Below are positions 11,490 through 23,617 of a DNA stretch of 64,000 nt, piece by piece; the first letter of the stretch is position 1, and each line of letters starts with the position of its first letter. A program made the translations under genes and the position numbers. This DNA comes from Rhexocercosporidium sp. MPI-PUGE-AT-0058 (Eukaryota > Ascomycota > Leotiomycetes > Helotiales). The stretch is taken from the NCBI GenBank assembly GCA_020746875.1, contig JAGTJL010000014.1, positions 744,001-808,000 of the forward strand, given 5' to 3'. The notes under the pieces are model-generated. The model searched no databases, had not been told where the DNA came from, and worked only from the letters and a program-made list of their open reading frames with translations.

Positions 11490-12998
11490 TTAGTACCCGC
11501 TGTCCCAGAGTTCGTCCTCGCTCTTTATCATCTCGAGCACCGGCGTCCGACCCTCCTCTTTCTTTTTCTGCTTGCGCTCCTCTTTGGTCACGAGTCTCGG
11601 CGTGATGGGAATCATCGGCGAGAAAGGCTGGTAGGGACTATATGGTACGGCGCCCGCGCTCCACGGGGTCTTCAAGCCACCGGTATGTGGGCCGTTGGAT
11701 TTGAGATTGCGTTCTAGAACTGTGGTCTTCGTAGTAGGTACGAAGGATGGGGATTGGAGAGCTGGTTCGAAGGAACGGAAGGGGAGGGCCCGTGATGAGG
11801 AGTTGGTGGAGGGAGGGTTGGAGGGTTGCATGTGACGTGGCTTTGGGGCTGGGAGGAAGAGAGGCGTTTGAGATGTTGCCGATGTTGCGGAGCTTGGGTC
11901 GCCTCCTCGGTTCGAGTTCTGGCTTTGGACGGATGTCTGGGATGGGTTCGGGCCGTGCCGTGACCCGTTTCGGTATGGTGAGAGTTGCTCTGCTAGACTG
12001 CGTGTTGGGGAACCGCCTGAAGTGTTACGAGAGTGGGTGTATGGAATCTGGTCTTTTGGGACTGGAGGTGGAGGTGGTGGCGTGTAGTAGCGGGGTGTGA
12101 GGGGTTCCTCGTCTGATGCTGCGCTGGTGGGGAATGTTGCTGAGACTGGCGTGGGGATTGGAGACGAGATGCGCATTCCACGTATTCCCTTTCGTCGGGG
12201 AGACTTGAGAGAGGAGATCAGAGACGAGGTTCGGGAGTGCGACTTTGTCTTCCCTTCATCCAATGTGAGGGTTGCTGGGCGGGATTTCTCAATCTTCTTT
12301 GGAGGTGAGTCCGTTCGAGGAGGACCCATCGGTACAGGACCAATTCTCTGCAATTGCGGAGGGAGAGGCATCTCTTTCAAGATAACACCCCTTGCTTTGG
12401 CATCCTCCTGCTCCATAACATGGGCATATATGTCTTCCAAGTCTCGTTGCAACATCTCGCGGTCTGCCTCGACAATCCTCGTATCAACGTAAGGATCTGC
12501 GAGACCGTTCGGTGTTGTAGGCGACTTGTTGATACTGGGGAAGACGTATGGGTTCTTTGTATCCCTGTCTGGTGAAGGCCACGAGAAGTTCCTGGATCCT
12601 CCACCTGGTGCGCCGGGCGAGACGGGTGAGGTCTCGAAGGCTGCGGTTTTCGGAAAGGCGGTCTCTACCATTTCTATATCAAGTGCTCGGGCAGAATTCT
12701 GGATCTGGAATCGAAGTCTGCGACCGATGACGAGAAGTGCTACTCCAACAACGCAGACACAGAAGAGATATGATCCGAGGATAGCGCCAATCTGTACTGG
12801 AAGGAGGGACTTGTCTCTTGAAGCGTGTGCTGAGAGCGGTGGACCGTCTTCTGGTGAGGGTGCTGGATTCCAATCGATGTTCAGAGGGTTGTTCTTGGGA
12901 ACGTCGGTGAGGAGGTTCGCGGAACTTATAGCAGATGAGAAGAAGAGGAACAGGATCACTTTGGCATTGATCGTTGTCTCACTCCCTGTCCACATCAT
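11490..12998 (-). CDS. Single-pass membrane protein with long disordered cytoplasmic tail, function unknown
   Basis: An intronless frame of 502 aa. Residues 12-27 are hydrophobic and look like a signal peptide. A short Pro-rich luminal or outer part follows, then one clear transmembrane segment (IGAILGSYLFCVCVVGVALL, about 70-90) followed by RR, which predicts the C-terminus on the cytosolic side. The remaining 400 residues are Ser/Pro/Thr-rich and disordered, with a polyproline run (YYTPPPPPPVPK), an RKGIRG basic patch and an acidic-aromatic end (SEDELWDSGY). The layout (signal peptide, TM, phosphorylatable tail) recalls fungal sensors or scaffolds, but I do not recognise the family. The first two codons are both ATG; the start could be either. 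Confidence 0.8.
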   Translation of the reverse strand: MMWTGSETTINAKVILFLFFSSAISSANLLTDVPKNNPLNIDWNPAPSPEDGPPLSAHASRDKSLLPVQIGAILGSYLFCVCVVGVALLVIGRRLRFQIQNSARALDIEMVETAFPKTAAFETSPVSPGAPGGGSRNFSWPSPDRDTKNPYVFPSINKSPTTPNGLADPYVDTRIVEADREMLQRDLEDIYAHVMEQEDAKARGVILKEMPLPPQLQRIGPVPMGPPRTDSPPKKIEKSRPATLTLDEGKTKSHSRTSSLISSLKSPRRKGIRGMRISSPIPTPVSATFPTSAASDEEPLTPRYYTPPPPPPVPKDQIPYTHSRNTSGGSPTRSLAEQLSPYRNGSRHGPNPSQTSVQSQNSNRGGDPSSATSATSQTPLFLPAPKPRHMQPSNPPSTNSSSRALPFRSFEPALQSPSFVPTTKTTVLERNLKSNGPHTGGLKTPWSAGAVPYSPYQPFSPMIPITPRLVTKEERKQKKKEEGRTPVLEMIKSEDELWDSGY

Positions 12999-15453
12999 GT
13001 TCCTCTTCTCTTCCGATCGTGAGGTTGAAACGTCCGCTATATGTATGTATAGCGGTCATCACCAGAGGGCGAAACGTTCTGCGACGCAAATTCAACATGG
13101 AGTCGATCATCTCTGAGCAATGAGCGGCGGCTGTATGTGATATACCGAGAGGGGAGAGTGAGACTGGGGGGAAGACTGCATCGAGCCAGCCAGCGGGACA
13201 GGCCATCTTGGGCGGCCATTGGATATCCTCATGGGGAGGCGAGTCTGTATGGTCAGTATGGTCACTCTTGGTGGGAGGCTGGCCAGGAACCTGCATGAAG
13301 GGACGAGAATAGCGCCCGGAGTTGTGATGGGAATGGTAAGACTAAGCAGACTAGTTGAAGATATTCCCCTCGACCCGCAGCGAGAGCGAGATGCAGAAGA
13401 GGGGTCTTGACGATGTGGTTGGTTGATGATCTGCAAGTTAACCGCCGGGCTGGGGTCCAGGGTAAACATTGGCTGCATGCCCAAGCCCGGTCTGAGATGT
13501 ACCCGGACTCCCACCAGTCTTCAGTACGGTGGACTGGTAATCACACCCTGCTCTTATTTCTTCGCGCCAGCCATGATGTTTCTGCGGGTATTGGAATGGC
13601 CTCATTTGAAGAGCGGAATGTTCCAACGATTTTGTGATGTGATGGACGATCTTATAAGTCGAATGTTTCCAGGCTCGAAGTGATGGGGTCTATGCGGTGT
13701 GAGCATTCTTCTCATAGGCCCGATGCAGGTGATAAGTGCTCGCAGGATTCCATTGTGGATTTGTGGGAGCAGTTTCTGACTTTCACAAGCTCAGGTTGCA
13801 GAAGTAGCTGCATGAACTCTAAATCCGTCCGGTATGCCATGATACTATTTCATAGGCCAGTATCGGTGATGTTAGTGGAGCTGGATGTGATTGTGCTTCT
13901 TACAGATGGATTCCCAGATTCTCCTCATGTGCCCCTCAGTCAGCGATGCAATGCGAGTAAGTTATTGGTGGAGCACCGGTGTAGCATTTCTATGCGCATC
14001 TTCTGATCACTTGATATTCCATGGATAGTCGAGTGATTGGTTCAAGCGAGGCATCGTCAATAATCGCCCGATCGGGTTGTAGTCATTTCTGCGCTTTGAC
14101 CTCTTCATTGGTCAGTCCAGGATATTTGGAGAGTCAGTTGCTCCATATATTGATTACAAGACATCATTGGAGGGGGGACTTCAATTATTGAGTACCATGT
14201 CTTGGTTTCTGAGCATGAGCCGAAATCACTTTGATCGTCAGGCATCATTGGATGAATGCGTGGTTTGGTTAAGTGCTTCGTTTTTTGGTTTCTGAGTAGA
14301 AGCCGGTTGCAAGGCATCATTGGAAAGACGCCCTGAGTCTTTGGGTGTTTTGTCTCACTCCTATAGGCCATTAAATATCATTTCATCAACAGGGGAACTG
14401 GGTGGAGAAAACTTGTCTGATCTCCACAGAGAAAAGTTGCCTTTAGAGGGAATGATTGGGAATTATCTTCGTCGCACTCAACTGGCTATTTGATCAACTA
14501 CACCGCCTCATCATCAGCCGTTTTCTGAAAGGGTGAGCGCTAAGACCGATCTGCAGGGGTTGTCGAGAGAACAGGAAAACCGTGGCAAAATGAAAACATG
14601 AAGGAGCATGCTGAAGCGTCCAAGAATGCAAATTTTCAAGGAGTGAAAGACAGGAGCAGGGCAGTGAGAGCAGTATTCTCCAGGGCTTCAAATTAAGGAT
14701 TGTCACAGGTGTGCCCCAGAAACAATCCAATATCTTCCAATGAGAAAGAAAACGATTACATGGGGATGTGTCTTTCGGCGGTTGATTAGATAGCAATCAA
14801 AAGGCACCGGTGAAAATAAGAAGGCTTTCAGCTGATTTTTTTCCCCAGTAGAGTCGCTCATCCCGGATTGTTCATTCGGTTGGGGACGGACTGCTCCTAC
14901 CGAGCAATGAGGATGCTGAAGACATGTTTTTGTCCCTCAAACGACAAGCTTAACATTCATCGTTGTGATGACTCTTCTGTGATGTTTACCAGCTGTAAAT
15001 GCCCTGATATATGGGACCGTAGCGCTAACACTCGCGCATGGAGGTCCTTCCAATTGTTTTCGTTGTCATATTGATATTGTGATCGCACGACTGGATGAAG
15101 GCTTAAGCGAGCTCCTTGATTCAACAGTTTTTCTTTCCCCGGCCGTTCTTTTCCAAACTTTACCAAATAAACTCGAGACCTTGAGTCCTGCTATAATAGA
15201 AAACGGGTCCTCTATCCTCAGATTTGAGATTCTCCCTCGTGCTTGCCCTGCACATTGTACAAACTTCTGCACCGCTCGTGCTTTCCCTTTCTGTCCAAAG
15301 GGATAGTTAGAAATATCAAAATCAGGATCGATATTACACCTCAATACAATACAGATCCTCCATCGAAACATTATTCCTCGCGCATAGTTTCTACTTCCTA
15401 CATCTTCGCATTTCTATCAACGAGTCAACTCAACCATCCGTAAGTCATCCACC
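12999..15453. other. Long intergenic region with degenerate repeats
   Basis: 2.4 kb without a convincing gene. It contains the promoter of the minus-strand membrane protein (left) and of the small plus-strand orphan (right, with a leader containing many C/T-rich patches after about 15,300). Degenerate tandem repeats are visible at 14160-14324, and the octamer CATAGGCC recurs at about 13714 and 13850. Confidence 0.5.
14160..14324. repeat. Degenerate tandem repeat, about 72-83 bp unit
   Basis: The element (G/A)CATCATTGGA occurs at 14160, 14241 and 14313, and TGGTTTCTGAG occurs at 14203 and 14286, so about two and a half diverged units are visible. The copies differ in length by some 10 bases. 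Origin unknown. Confidence 0.45.
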
Positions 15454-16083
15454 ATGGCTAACATCAACGCCTACCAAAGCCCTTCGCGAGGCCGCACCCG
15501 TGCACCTACATCTACTAATGAAGCCTCCCACAACGAAGCCTCCGTCCCTCAAGCTTTATCAGACTCACGCGTTAGCTCAAGAGGCGGTCATACAGCCGCA
15601 ACCACTTCTAGATCCAAGATTCCCAGGGATTACAGCACTTCTCGCCGTCCATATGGGTGTGACAAGGCAGAGAAGGGACGCCAGCGGAAATTCGATCCTC
15701 CAATCAAAGACTCATCCTGGGATTCTTCGGACATTGATGCTTGGAGCGAAGATTCATCCTCGGCTCTCAATGGTTCGGACGATGACTCTGGCACCGAGCT
15801 TCCCCCACGTCGGCCTGTAGCCTTGGAACAATACCAAGTTAGGTGGAAGAAAAACAGGAAGATAGGTAGCGTTAATCACCAACCCGATCCAGAACTTGTG
15901 ACAACTCCAACATCAGGACCCATTTCATCATCAACAAGCCAATCTTCAACAACAGAAGCTGGAGCGGATGTCCAAGTTCGTCGAATGAACATTGATACAG
16001 ACGGGGCACTCATAAACGGGATATTTTCTGGGCTCTTCGACTGGATCACAAATAAGTGCGACCTGACAACGAAGAAGCACTAA
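15454..16083 (+). CDS. Small disordered protein, function unknown
   Basis: One exon, 209 aa, with a good fungal start context (CACCATGG). The N-terminal two thirds are rich in Ser, Thr, Arg and Pro (for example SRGRTRAPTSTNEAS, STSRRPYG); a Ser/Asp-rich acidic stretch lies at about 83-110. A short hydrophobic-aromatic C-terminal segment (INGIFSGLFDWITNKCDL) is the only ordered-looking part and could be an amphipathic helix. I do not recognise it. It may be an orphan gene, and coding status rests on frame length and start context only. Confidence 0.55.
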   Translation: MANINAYQSPSRGRTRAPTSTNEASHNEASVPQALSDSRVSSRGGHTAATTSRSKIPRDYSTSRRPYGCDKAEKGRQRKFDPPIKDSSWDSSDIDAWSEDSSSALNGSDDDSGTELPPRRPVALEQYQVRWKKNRKIGSVNHQPDPELVTTPTSGPISSSTSQSSTTEAGADVQVRRMNIDTDGALINGIFSGLFDWITNKCDLTTKKH

Positions 16084-16948
16084 CCCAGACATTACCACAT
16101 CAATACTGGTTCCATACTAAAGCTTGGACCCGGAACAAGTAGACCATTCTATGGGCTCCCGGGCTGGCATCAAGCCTCCCCTCTAAGGACAAAAGATGAC
16201 CAAGGTCGCCAGGCTCCATCAGAACATACACATGAAAATGCCCCCGATATCAGTTATGTCAAGCAGGTCTCTATAGCGGAAATAATGCACTTCAATTGGG
16301 AGTACTGGTATTGCTGTCATCCTCGTCACCACGTAGAGAGCGAGCAGGTATGTCAACCATCGAAAGACGCTCCCAGGTTCGGTGACATGAAATCTGACGA
16401 AATTGAAGTGTCGATTCGAAAACATGAGGGGCATAGACTTGTGCTACAGAAAGGGATGCAACCATACCATGTGTGAGACGTGTAAAAGGCCATGTCTGGT
16501 GAGACCATTACCAAAATGATCTTGAAGAGACCGGAGTGGGGACGAAGAAGAGGGAGGGTAGACAACTAGAATGCTAGTGTGTAAGTATTCCAGGATTTGA
16601 ATGGCCAAAATTCTTTGGCCACACATCTTAGTTTTGCCTAGAATTCCCGCACGCAGTTACTGACCCTCGTTATCTAGGATCGTACTCGGTAACATCAAAG
16701 TGTGATGGTGGGATAGAAAGCACTTCTAAAAAAAAAGCGCAAAAAAGGTCAACAGCCCAGCAAGCAAACATTGTTCCTTCGGAAACCTTCTCTATTCATC
16801 AAATTCGTGCTCTGTTTCTGTGATTCTTGAGCAGGGCTGTTGAGCGGGAAGCTCTTATTTACAACCTCGTTTCTTTGGTTCCTTTCCCATTGCATTATCC
16901 TTCATCCAACCCTTCGTCGTATCCCCACTTAATACCACTGACAATATT
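16084..16948. other. Intergenic between convergent genes
   Basis: No gene, RNA or repeat that I can support. It should hold the 3' UTRs of the orphan and of the GH72-like gene. Confidence 0.5.
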
Positions 16949-19161
16949 TTAACCACGCCGCGCATCAGAACTCGAAATACCACCACCTGGGAGGACCTGC
17001 TGGGGATCATTTGGATCGAACAAAGCAGCACCCACCCACGATGATGGGATCTCAGAAGCTAGAGGTTTCCGTTTAATCTCCTTTCTGGGTACAATGTTCT
17101 CGACCGTCGTAGTGGCTCCTACTTCCACTTCGGGATCAGTTGTAGAAACAGCTTCGTATCTTCCCCTCTCAGGTGAGTTCGTCATAGTCAAATGTGTTGA
17201 TATGATGCCGTCGCTTAGTTCTTGTGGTGGAGGAATTCCATCAGGAAGCTCGATCGCATTCTCCGTCATCCACTGTTCAGTCTCCCGACCCTGTTCCTCC
17301 TCCCTTGCTGCAAGTTCCACATTGTGACCTAGTCCAGGAGGCGCTTCTCCCACTTCTAGGCCTTCTGAACTCGTATTCGCCATCGAAGTTTTGCCAGCCT
17401 TCTTTCGGCGCCAGAGAATTATTGAACCGATGATCATCGACATGAAAATTGCTGCTCCAACAGCAACTGCTGCTATACCACTCGAACTGAGGCTGGAGGG
17501 ACTAGGTTCAGGACTCCCATCGACATGGGTGAAAGTGGCTGGCTTTGACGATGTCGGAACCGAGGACTGTAATTTTACGGTCCCTTCTCCAAGGACGCCT
17601 GCTTGAGAAAGCAGCGGTGAACAGGAGGCGCTGATAGATGAGGTCTGGCTCCTCCCCCAACTTGAAAAGTTGCAAGTCGTAGAGTTCCTATGTGCCACTT
17701 GGTTAATGGTAAGGCGATTCAGAGCCCATGAGTATTGCTGGTAGAGACTACAACCACTATATGCACCATATTTACCAATCGTCCCATTGGCGGCAATACC
17801 GAGGCAGTATGTGGCGTTCAGATCACATACGTCGGATATCTGACTTGGTACCGCGGCTATTGGTATTGCTTCAGGCACGACGCAGGAGAGTGAGTTCATC
17901 ATGCAATTGCAGAGTTCTGCGTTGGGGCGTGGTGGTAGATTTGTCGATGCCCCTAGATTGGTTGTCAGCAACGATCTTGCCTGAGAAGTTTGAAATCGTA
18001 CGGAAATCTTTGTCTACAGTTGGACAGCTAAAGATACCTGCACTTTTAGGTAGGTTTACTGATTCTGTACTAGTGCTGGCCAGGACAGACGCAATTTGAC
18101 TGGAAAGTGTCGAGTATGCGGGGGATTTGCTGAGTTGCGGCGAACCGCTCTGATTGTTCGTGATATTCACAAGACCTTCAACATGTCAATCTTTGCCCCC
18201 TACAGTACTAAAAAAAAGCTCTACGGTATCCCTGCGATTGACATACCATATCCCGCGTTCCAACTATACCAGTCATCGAAAAGAGCTCCGGACCAGACGG
18301 TGGAAAACTGGGGACCAAAAAGCGACGCCACCCAAGTAAAATTGCGAGCCCTTGCTTTTGAACACGTTTTATCCATAAGTACCAAAGGCACTTCAAACCT
18401 GTCGTAAGTTTCGCTACGGTTCTGCATGGCTTCTTCGAAAGGCAGCAGGATTTCGTCTTCGCACTCGATGTTCTGCACTGAAACCCAGAAGTCTCCGATC
18501 TCGTTGGTTGAGTTTCCACACTCGAGGTATTGAGCGGTTGATTCAAGCATATCAGAGGAGGATTCCATAAGCCCGATTGGTATCTGTCGGTAATTACTAG
18601 ACTGCATGTACTCCTTCACATCGCGGATCCTGGCTTTAATGAACGCCAGACCTCTGGTACGCTCAGATGATTGCAACCCAGTCGAAGCAGTATACAAAAT
18701 GTAACCCAGGACATTCGAATACGGCGATAAGTAATCGATGAGCTTCGTCTGATACGCATACTGGTCATCATTCCAATATGTCTCGGATTGCGTTAATCCT
18801 GAAGCGGTGGAGAAAATCACTAAGAGATAGATGCCGGCGGCTTGGAACTGCTCTATACATAGTGACCGGTCTTGCGTTGTATCAGGCAATATCACGAATA
18901 GGACATTGATACCGAGTGCTAGGAGACCTGGAATGGCGAGAGAACAATCGTCCTCATTGAGTAAGGATTCGCTAAGCTCCAGAGGCGTTTTACCGTTGAA
19001 TTTAATCCCACGGATATAGAATCGGGCGCCAGTTGATTTGGTGACAAAATAGTTGCCCTATAATTAACATGAGTATAGGGGGATAGACGCTGGCCAGGTG
19101 GAAGGCGGACCTTGATGACGATGGTGTCGACTTTTGTATTTACTCGACGCAAGATCTCCAT
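16949..19161 (-). CDS. GH72/X8-family protein lacking catalytic glutamates, with transmembrane segment and cytoplasmic tail
   Basis: Exons (minus): 19161-19111, 19057-18247, 18175-18002 and 17952-16949, all phases consistent, 679 aa. The start is uncertain (19215 is also possible), and the first donor is GTCCGC, which is unusual. Residues 12-320 follow the beta-1,3-glucanosyltransferase (Gas/Gel) pattern: VDTIVIKGNYFV, ARFYIRGIKFNG, ALGINVLFV, YSNVLGY, IKARIRDVKEYM, STVWSGALFDDWY and GYGLVNI. The segment CPTVDKDFRASTNLPPRPN leads into a Cys-rich X8/CBM43 module (LCNCMMNSLSCVV, YCLGIAANGTIGKYG). In place of the family's catalytic NE and SEYG motifs the chain has YTAST and MDKTC, so both glutamates are gone. 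A TM segment (AAVAVGAAIFMSMIIGSIIL) then RRKK replaces the usual GPI signal, with a tail of about 140 residues. No signal peptide is visible; an upstream exon may be missing. Confidence 0.8.
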
Positions 19162-20046
19162 TCTGTTAAACGAGAACCCAGATAACTCGACGAGACGAAG
19201 ATTGCTGGAGGTCAAGTCAGGACTCCTCTCTGGAATTAATCATTTGGGGAGGGGGTACATCTTAATAGCAATAAGATTTCATGGAATCGGATGTCCAGCT
19301 CGTTGGCACACTATTTGTTGGTGTTTGGGAAACCTGTGCAGCCCATTCATTGGCTCGTTGGTTTCCCTGGATTCACTGCGCCTCAACTTAAGCACGCTTT
19401 AGGATCCGAGGTACCTGGTCTAGTTCCATGGTATCTGAATCGTTGTTCATCTTAATCCTATGAACTTGAATATATTACAAGAATTGTTTTGGTCGAAACG
19501 GAATTCGATAGCACATATTGAACGACATCCCAGAGAGCCGAGTCTCCAAACCAGCGTGTCTGATTCTAGCGTATAGAGAACCTTTTCTATTATTAAAACA
19601 AACCCCCCTTACGCTCAACACTATCTACCTAGAGGCCGTGTAGACTATTGCCAACCACGTTTAATACATTGGCCCCGGTATTAATGCATTTGCGAGTTTA
19701 GGCCAAGTGTGGTGCGCCGCAGTGCGTGGTCACGTGTCATCGCAAGATCAACTTTCAGATACAGAAAGAGGTGGCTACGAGATACACTATCCATGAAAGA
19801 TAAAGAGGCTTGCCTCGTAACTAGGTGTTCTGGGGGCTCTGTAATAGACGACGAATACTAATGATAGACACTGCCCCCTGTAACAAATAATGAGAGCTAT
19901 GTAATAATTCCACCGACTCTCATATTATGGAGGGACTGACCAGTCATGGCCTGTGACAAGAAATCTCATGACAAAAACTCTAGCTCCACTCCCAGTACGT
20001 TTCTGCAACATCAAGCGAGGGGACAATACCCGCATCACACACTCTC
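19162..20046. other. Intergenic between two minus-strand genes
   Basis: It holds the promoter of the GH72-like gene. I looked here for an upstream exon with a signal peptide and found none convincing. A CACGTG lies at about 19731. Confidence 0.45.
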
Positions 20047-23000
20047 TCAGGGCTTACGAACCTCCATACTCCCGCTTGAGTACAACTCCCAAGCTCCTCT
20101 CTCTTCCGGCTTCCAAAACGGTCGCAGAATTCGCGTGACATACCTGTACTTTCCGGCTGGTATCAACGTCCCATTCGAAAACCTGTCTGACAGGACACCG
20201 CCCCAGTTGTAGCCGAGATCATTCCTACCGAGAGAAGTGATGTCTCGGATGACTCCTACAAGACCGTCTTGACCTGGAGTGCCAGGGTACTTGAGTTGGG
20301 AGAGAGGCTTGGTGGCGTCAACGAGCTAAGGGTAGGAGTCAGTAACGTGATATCTGAGCAGAAGAGTTTGTTTTCTTTCTTATTTGAAAATTTGTGCACA
20401 GGGAGCTCTTACCTCCACCCTCCACAGCTTTGAGCCATACCGCAAGCTCACAGTGGCGATGACATCGTCACCATCCGCAAGGGCAACAACTGCACCGTCC
20501 AAAATCGGCTGGAGAGTTGTTGTGTGGAGAAACTGAATGCCTCCAGAAGTGATCGGGTTAATTTTCTTGCCATCTGTTGCAAAGCCTATCATCGAACATG
20601 CTTGTATTAGCCGTCTTGTACAGTGAGATATAGTAGGAAATAGAAAACTATGTGGGGCATTTGCTCTATACATACCAGCGTATGGAACCGAAACCGTATC
20701 TCCATTTGAACCAGTCAGTACAATGTAGCCACTGAAAACCGGTAGTCGAACCTCATCCAAGCCTGTCGGAACCTTGATCTGAAAACGCAAGATTCGCGAG
20801 TCTCCTGCCTTCACTGTAAAATTCGCGTCGCCGAAAGCTATGTCTGCAACTTTGTCCTTGACCAAGACTGGAGGAAACAAAGCACCCCAGTCTGAACCAT
20901 CATTGTAGGTGTAGACAGTTGGGCTCGGTAGATGAGACACCTGGAAGAACACCGGAACACTTCCAGAATTCTTGACAGTAACGTCAAACCTAGTGCGTAG
21001 AGCGTTGGCACCAGTGTGGTTTACTTGGATTTTGTTGGGGAACACTTTGATCTGTGAGTGGATGAGGCGGTAAGCATCGATCTGGCCTCCTCCTACTTGA
21101 TGGGCTGGAGCCATGGCCGTGGTATCGCTGTGCTGATTAGATACGAAATCGCTTGGCATGACTGGAGAGAATCTTACGTGCGTGATCCATCGTCCCAGAA
21201 AAGAGGATTTCCAGCCGACGAAAGACTCTTGGAGAAGGCGAGCATACCCTCAACGCCAATTGCGGTTCGACCACCATGAGCGGATATGTAAAGCGCAGCA
21301 ACCCCAGCAAGATATGGCTAAGATCAAGTTAGATCTGGAATACCGGCTCTGGGAGACCATGATACTTACGGTTGCCATTGACGTTCCCGATGCAATCAAA
21401 TATGGCTGTAACGCTTGTGGATATGTGCTCAGAATAGCTCCACCAGGACCCGCAATGTCTGGCTTGAGCGAAGCGTCATTTCCAAGACCCCAGGATGTAA
21501 AGTATGATGCTCTTGGTGTCTGGAAACCTTTCGCCCAGTTGTCAGCTGGAGATTCGTCCGGGAATGTCATCCAAATGTTCTCGCCATCGATGAGGCGCTT
21601 CTCAAGAGCAAGCCCAACATCTTGTGGTACAAGAGCAACTGCTTTGGCATTAGTTGATGGTATCGGGCCAAAGCAATACACCTATCTTACTGTTGGCTTG
21701 AGCTGGATATGCATCTGGCATTGTTGGCGCTCTTTCATCATTGATTACCCTGAAACAAGTCAGCGGACGCTTATCTAAAAATACTTGACAGGAGAACGAA
21801 CAGAACAAACTGGCTTCCTCTGGCAAGAGCACTGCGAGCTTGTGACACAAAGTCACATGTAGAGGCGCGCCTTTGCGCAGCATATTAGCGATACTCAAGA
21901 TGCTTTTCAGGACTAGAAGCTGAACAAACCGTAGTAAGACAACACGGTACTCCAAAGTGTCATCCCAGTCAGGGATTTCACGCTCACTACAACCATAGAT
22001 GAAATCCGGCTCGTAGATTTCGGGTGCTAACGGGGAGTATAATTTCATCCCAGTCTTCGTAGGTCCCCATTTATCCGACCATGCCAATGCATCGAGCGTG
22101 AGATATGGCTTCGCAAACATGTCAGTGATAAGCCATTGACTGACAGTTTTAAACTTACCACTTCTATCACTGCGCTGTTTGTGCCATTTGCGAGGGCTCT
22201 GATGCCTGGAATTTGGTCATTGTCGGTCGAGGCCACTGCCACAACATTCTGTGATGATTAGCAATGTCGTAACAGACGAGTCTAGAGAGAAATACCTCTG
22301 GCAGAGACGCTCCCGAAATGAGCTGAGTACCGGATTGCCCTGAGTTCCCAGCAGCGCTGAGAACAACAACTCCTTGCGCTCCTATTCTATTGCATGTAAG
22401 TGCCCAAGCGCCATCGGCCCATGCACTCGAATCACCAATACTGGTTGAAATCACATCTGCACCATCCTCGTAGGCTTTGATACTGCGCAGAAGTTCGAAG
22501 TCAGTATTGCCAGTTGAGAAAGCTCGGAGTGTAGACTCTCCCGAGACAAGACTGAAAGGGAAGAGACAACAGGGAAGATACCTACTGTGCGGAGATCAGG
22601 ATATCGGTCGAAATGATTCCAATGAAACGGCCTACGACCTTATAAACACGAATGCGAGCTTTCGGTGCGACTCCAGTGAACCTAATTCACTACTATTAGA
22701 ACTGCTCATCGAATTGGAACCAAACTCCTCGGGGGTGAACACCTTTCTGACTCTCCGGCGATGATTCCGGTCACATGAGTTCCATGTCCGTCCCACTCAC
22801 TAATCAAGACTTCAGTATATACAATACTCAATGTCTTGGGATGGGGATCAGGATCAACAAAGAAAAGATGATCCTGACCCCAGATGACTGAGATTTCAAG
22901 GGCGGAAAGTTACGTACTCATAGGGGTCATTATCCTCCTCAGGATCTAACCCTGAAATATGTATGTAAGTATAAGGTGTGGAATTCAATAGAAGAATGGT

Positions 23001-23617
23001 GACGTACAATCGCCAACAAAGTCGTATCCACCCTCGATTTTGAATCCCGGGCCATATCCAGCTCCCAATGCAGGATGAGTCCAATCGACACCGCTATCGA
23101 TAACAGCTACAATGACTCCAGCACCAAAGTGGCCCTCGTCGTGAAGTTTGCTAACGCCCGTTTGAATGTGAGGATTGTACTTTGGCAGTGCATCCTTGTC
23201 TGCAATGACGTCCAGAAGTTTGGGTGGAGTAATTTCGAAGACAGGGTACACGCTTTCGACCTGCAAGAGATTCTCAATCGTAGAAGTCAAAGTATCGTTC
23301 GGGACTCTGATCGAAACGCCATTGAAGATAGAGGATGTGTAATTGACAAGAGGTTCTGCTTTAACATCAACCGTAGCTAGACTTGAAATGAATTCATCGA
23401 CGATCTGTTTGCTAGCGTCAGTACAAGTCAAAATGCAGACGAACAATCTTCTTACGGTGTCATTGCTAGTGCTGTCCCTTTTCTCAACGGCCGAAAGTTT
23501 GAATTCAACGATGAATCGACCTGGGATTCCAATTGGTCGTGTCTTCAATTCGGCAGAGGAAGTCAGTGCAGTAAGTGAAGCCAAAACCGCCAAAGTCAGC
23601 GCGGTGGACGTCTGCAT
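20047..23617 (-). CDS. Secreted subtilisin-like serine protease (S8A, Vpr/C5a-peptidase type)
   Basis: Fifteen exons with consistent phases: 23617-23456, 23404-23008, 22951-22918, 22799-22743, 22681-22586, 22482-22296, 22248-22159, 22108-21930, 21870-21790, 21749-21691, 21641-21370, 21317-21178, 21127-20676, 20585-20413 and 20325-20047; about 885 aa. A signal peptide (1-22) and an I9-like propeptide (FIVEFKLSAV on) precede the catalytic domain. The triad is D157 (VIDSGVD), H203 (GHGTHVTG) and S535 (GTSMAT), with oxyanion N in SAAGNSG. A PA insert (RRASTCDFVSQARSALARGS) lies between H and S. The C-terminal half has Fn3-like features (RTRFDVTVKNSG, VPYAGF). The exon 21870-21790 could end earlier (61-nt intron instead of 40). 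The family degrades extracellular protein. Its neighbour is also a surface-type gene, but no operon logic applies. Confidence 0.88.

Noticed and set aside
21790..22108. Apparent frameshift in the PA domain of the subtilase
   Set aside because: An intron at 21871-21929 (GTTTGT...CAAAG, branch GCTAAT) joins the two frames in phase and restores the expected RRxSTCDF pattern.
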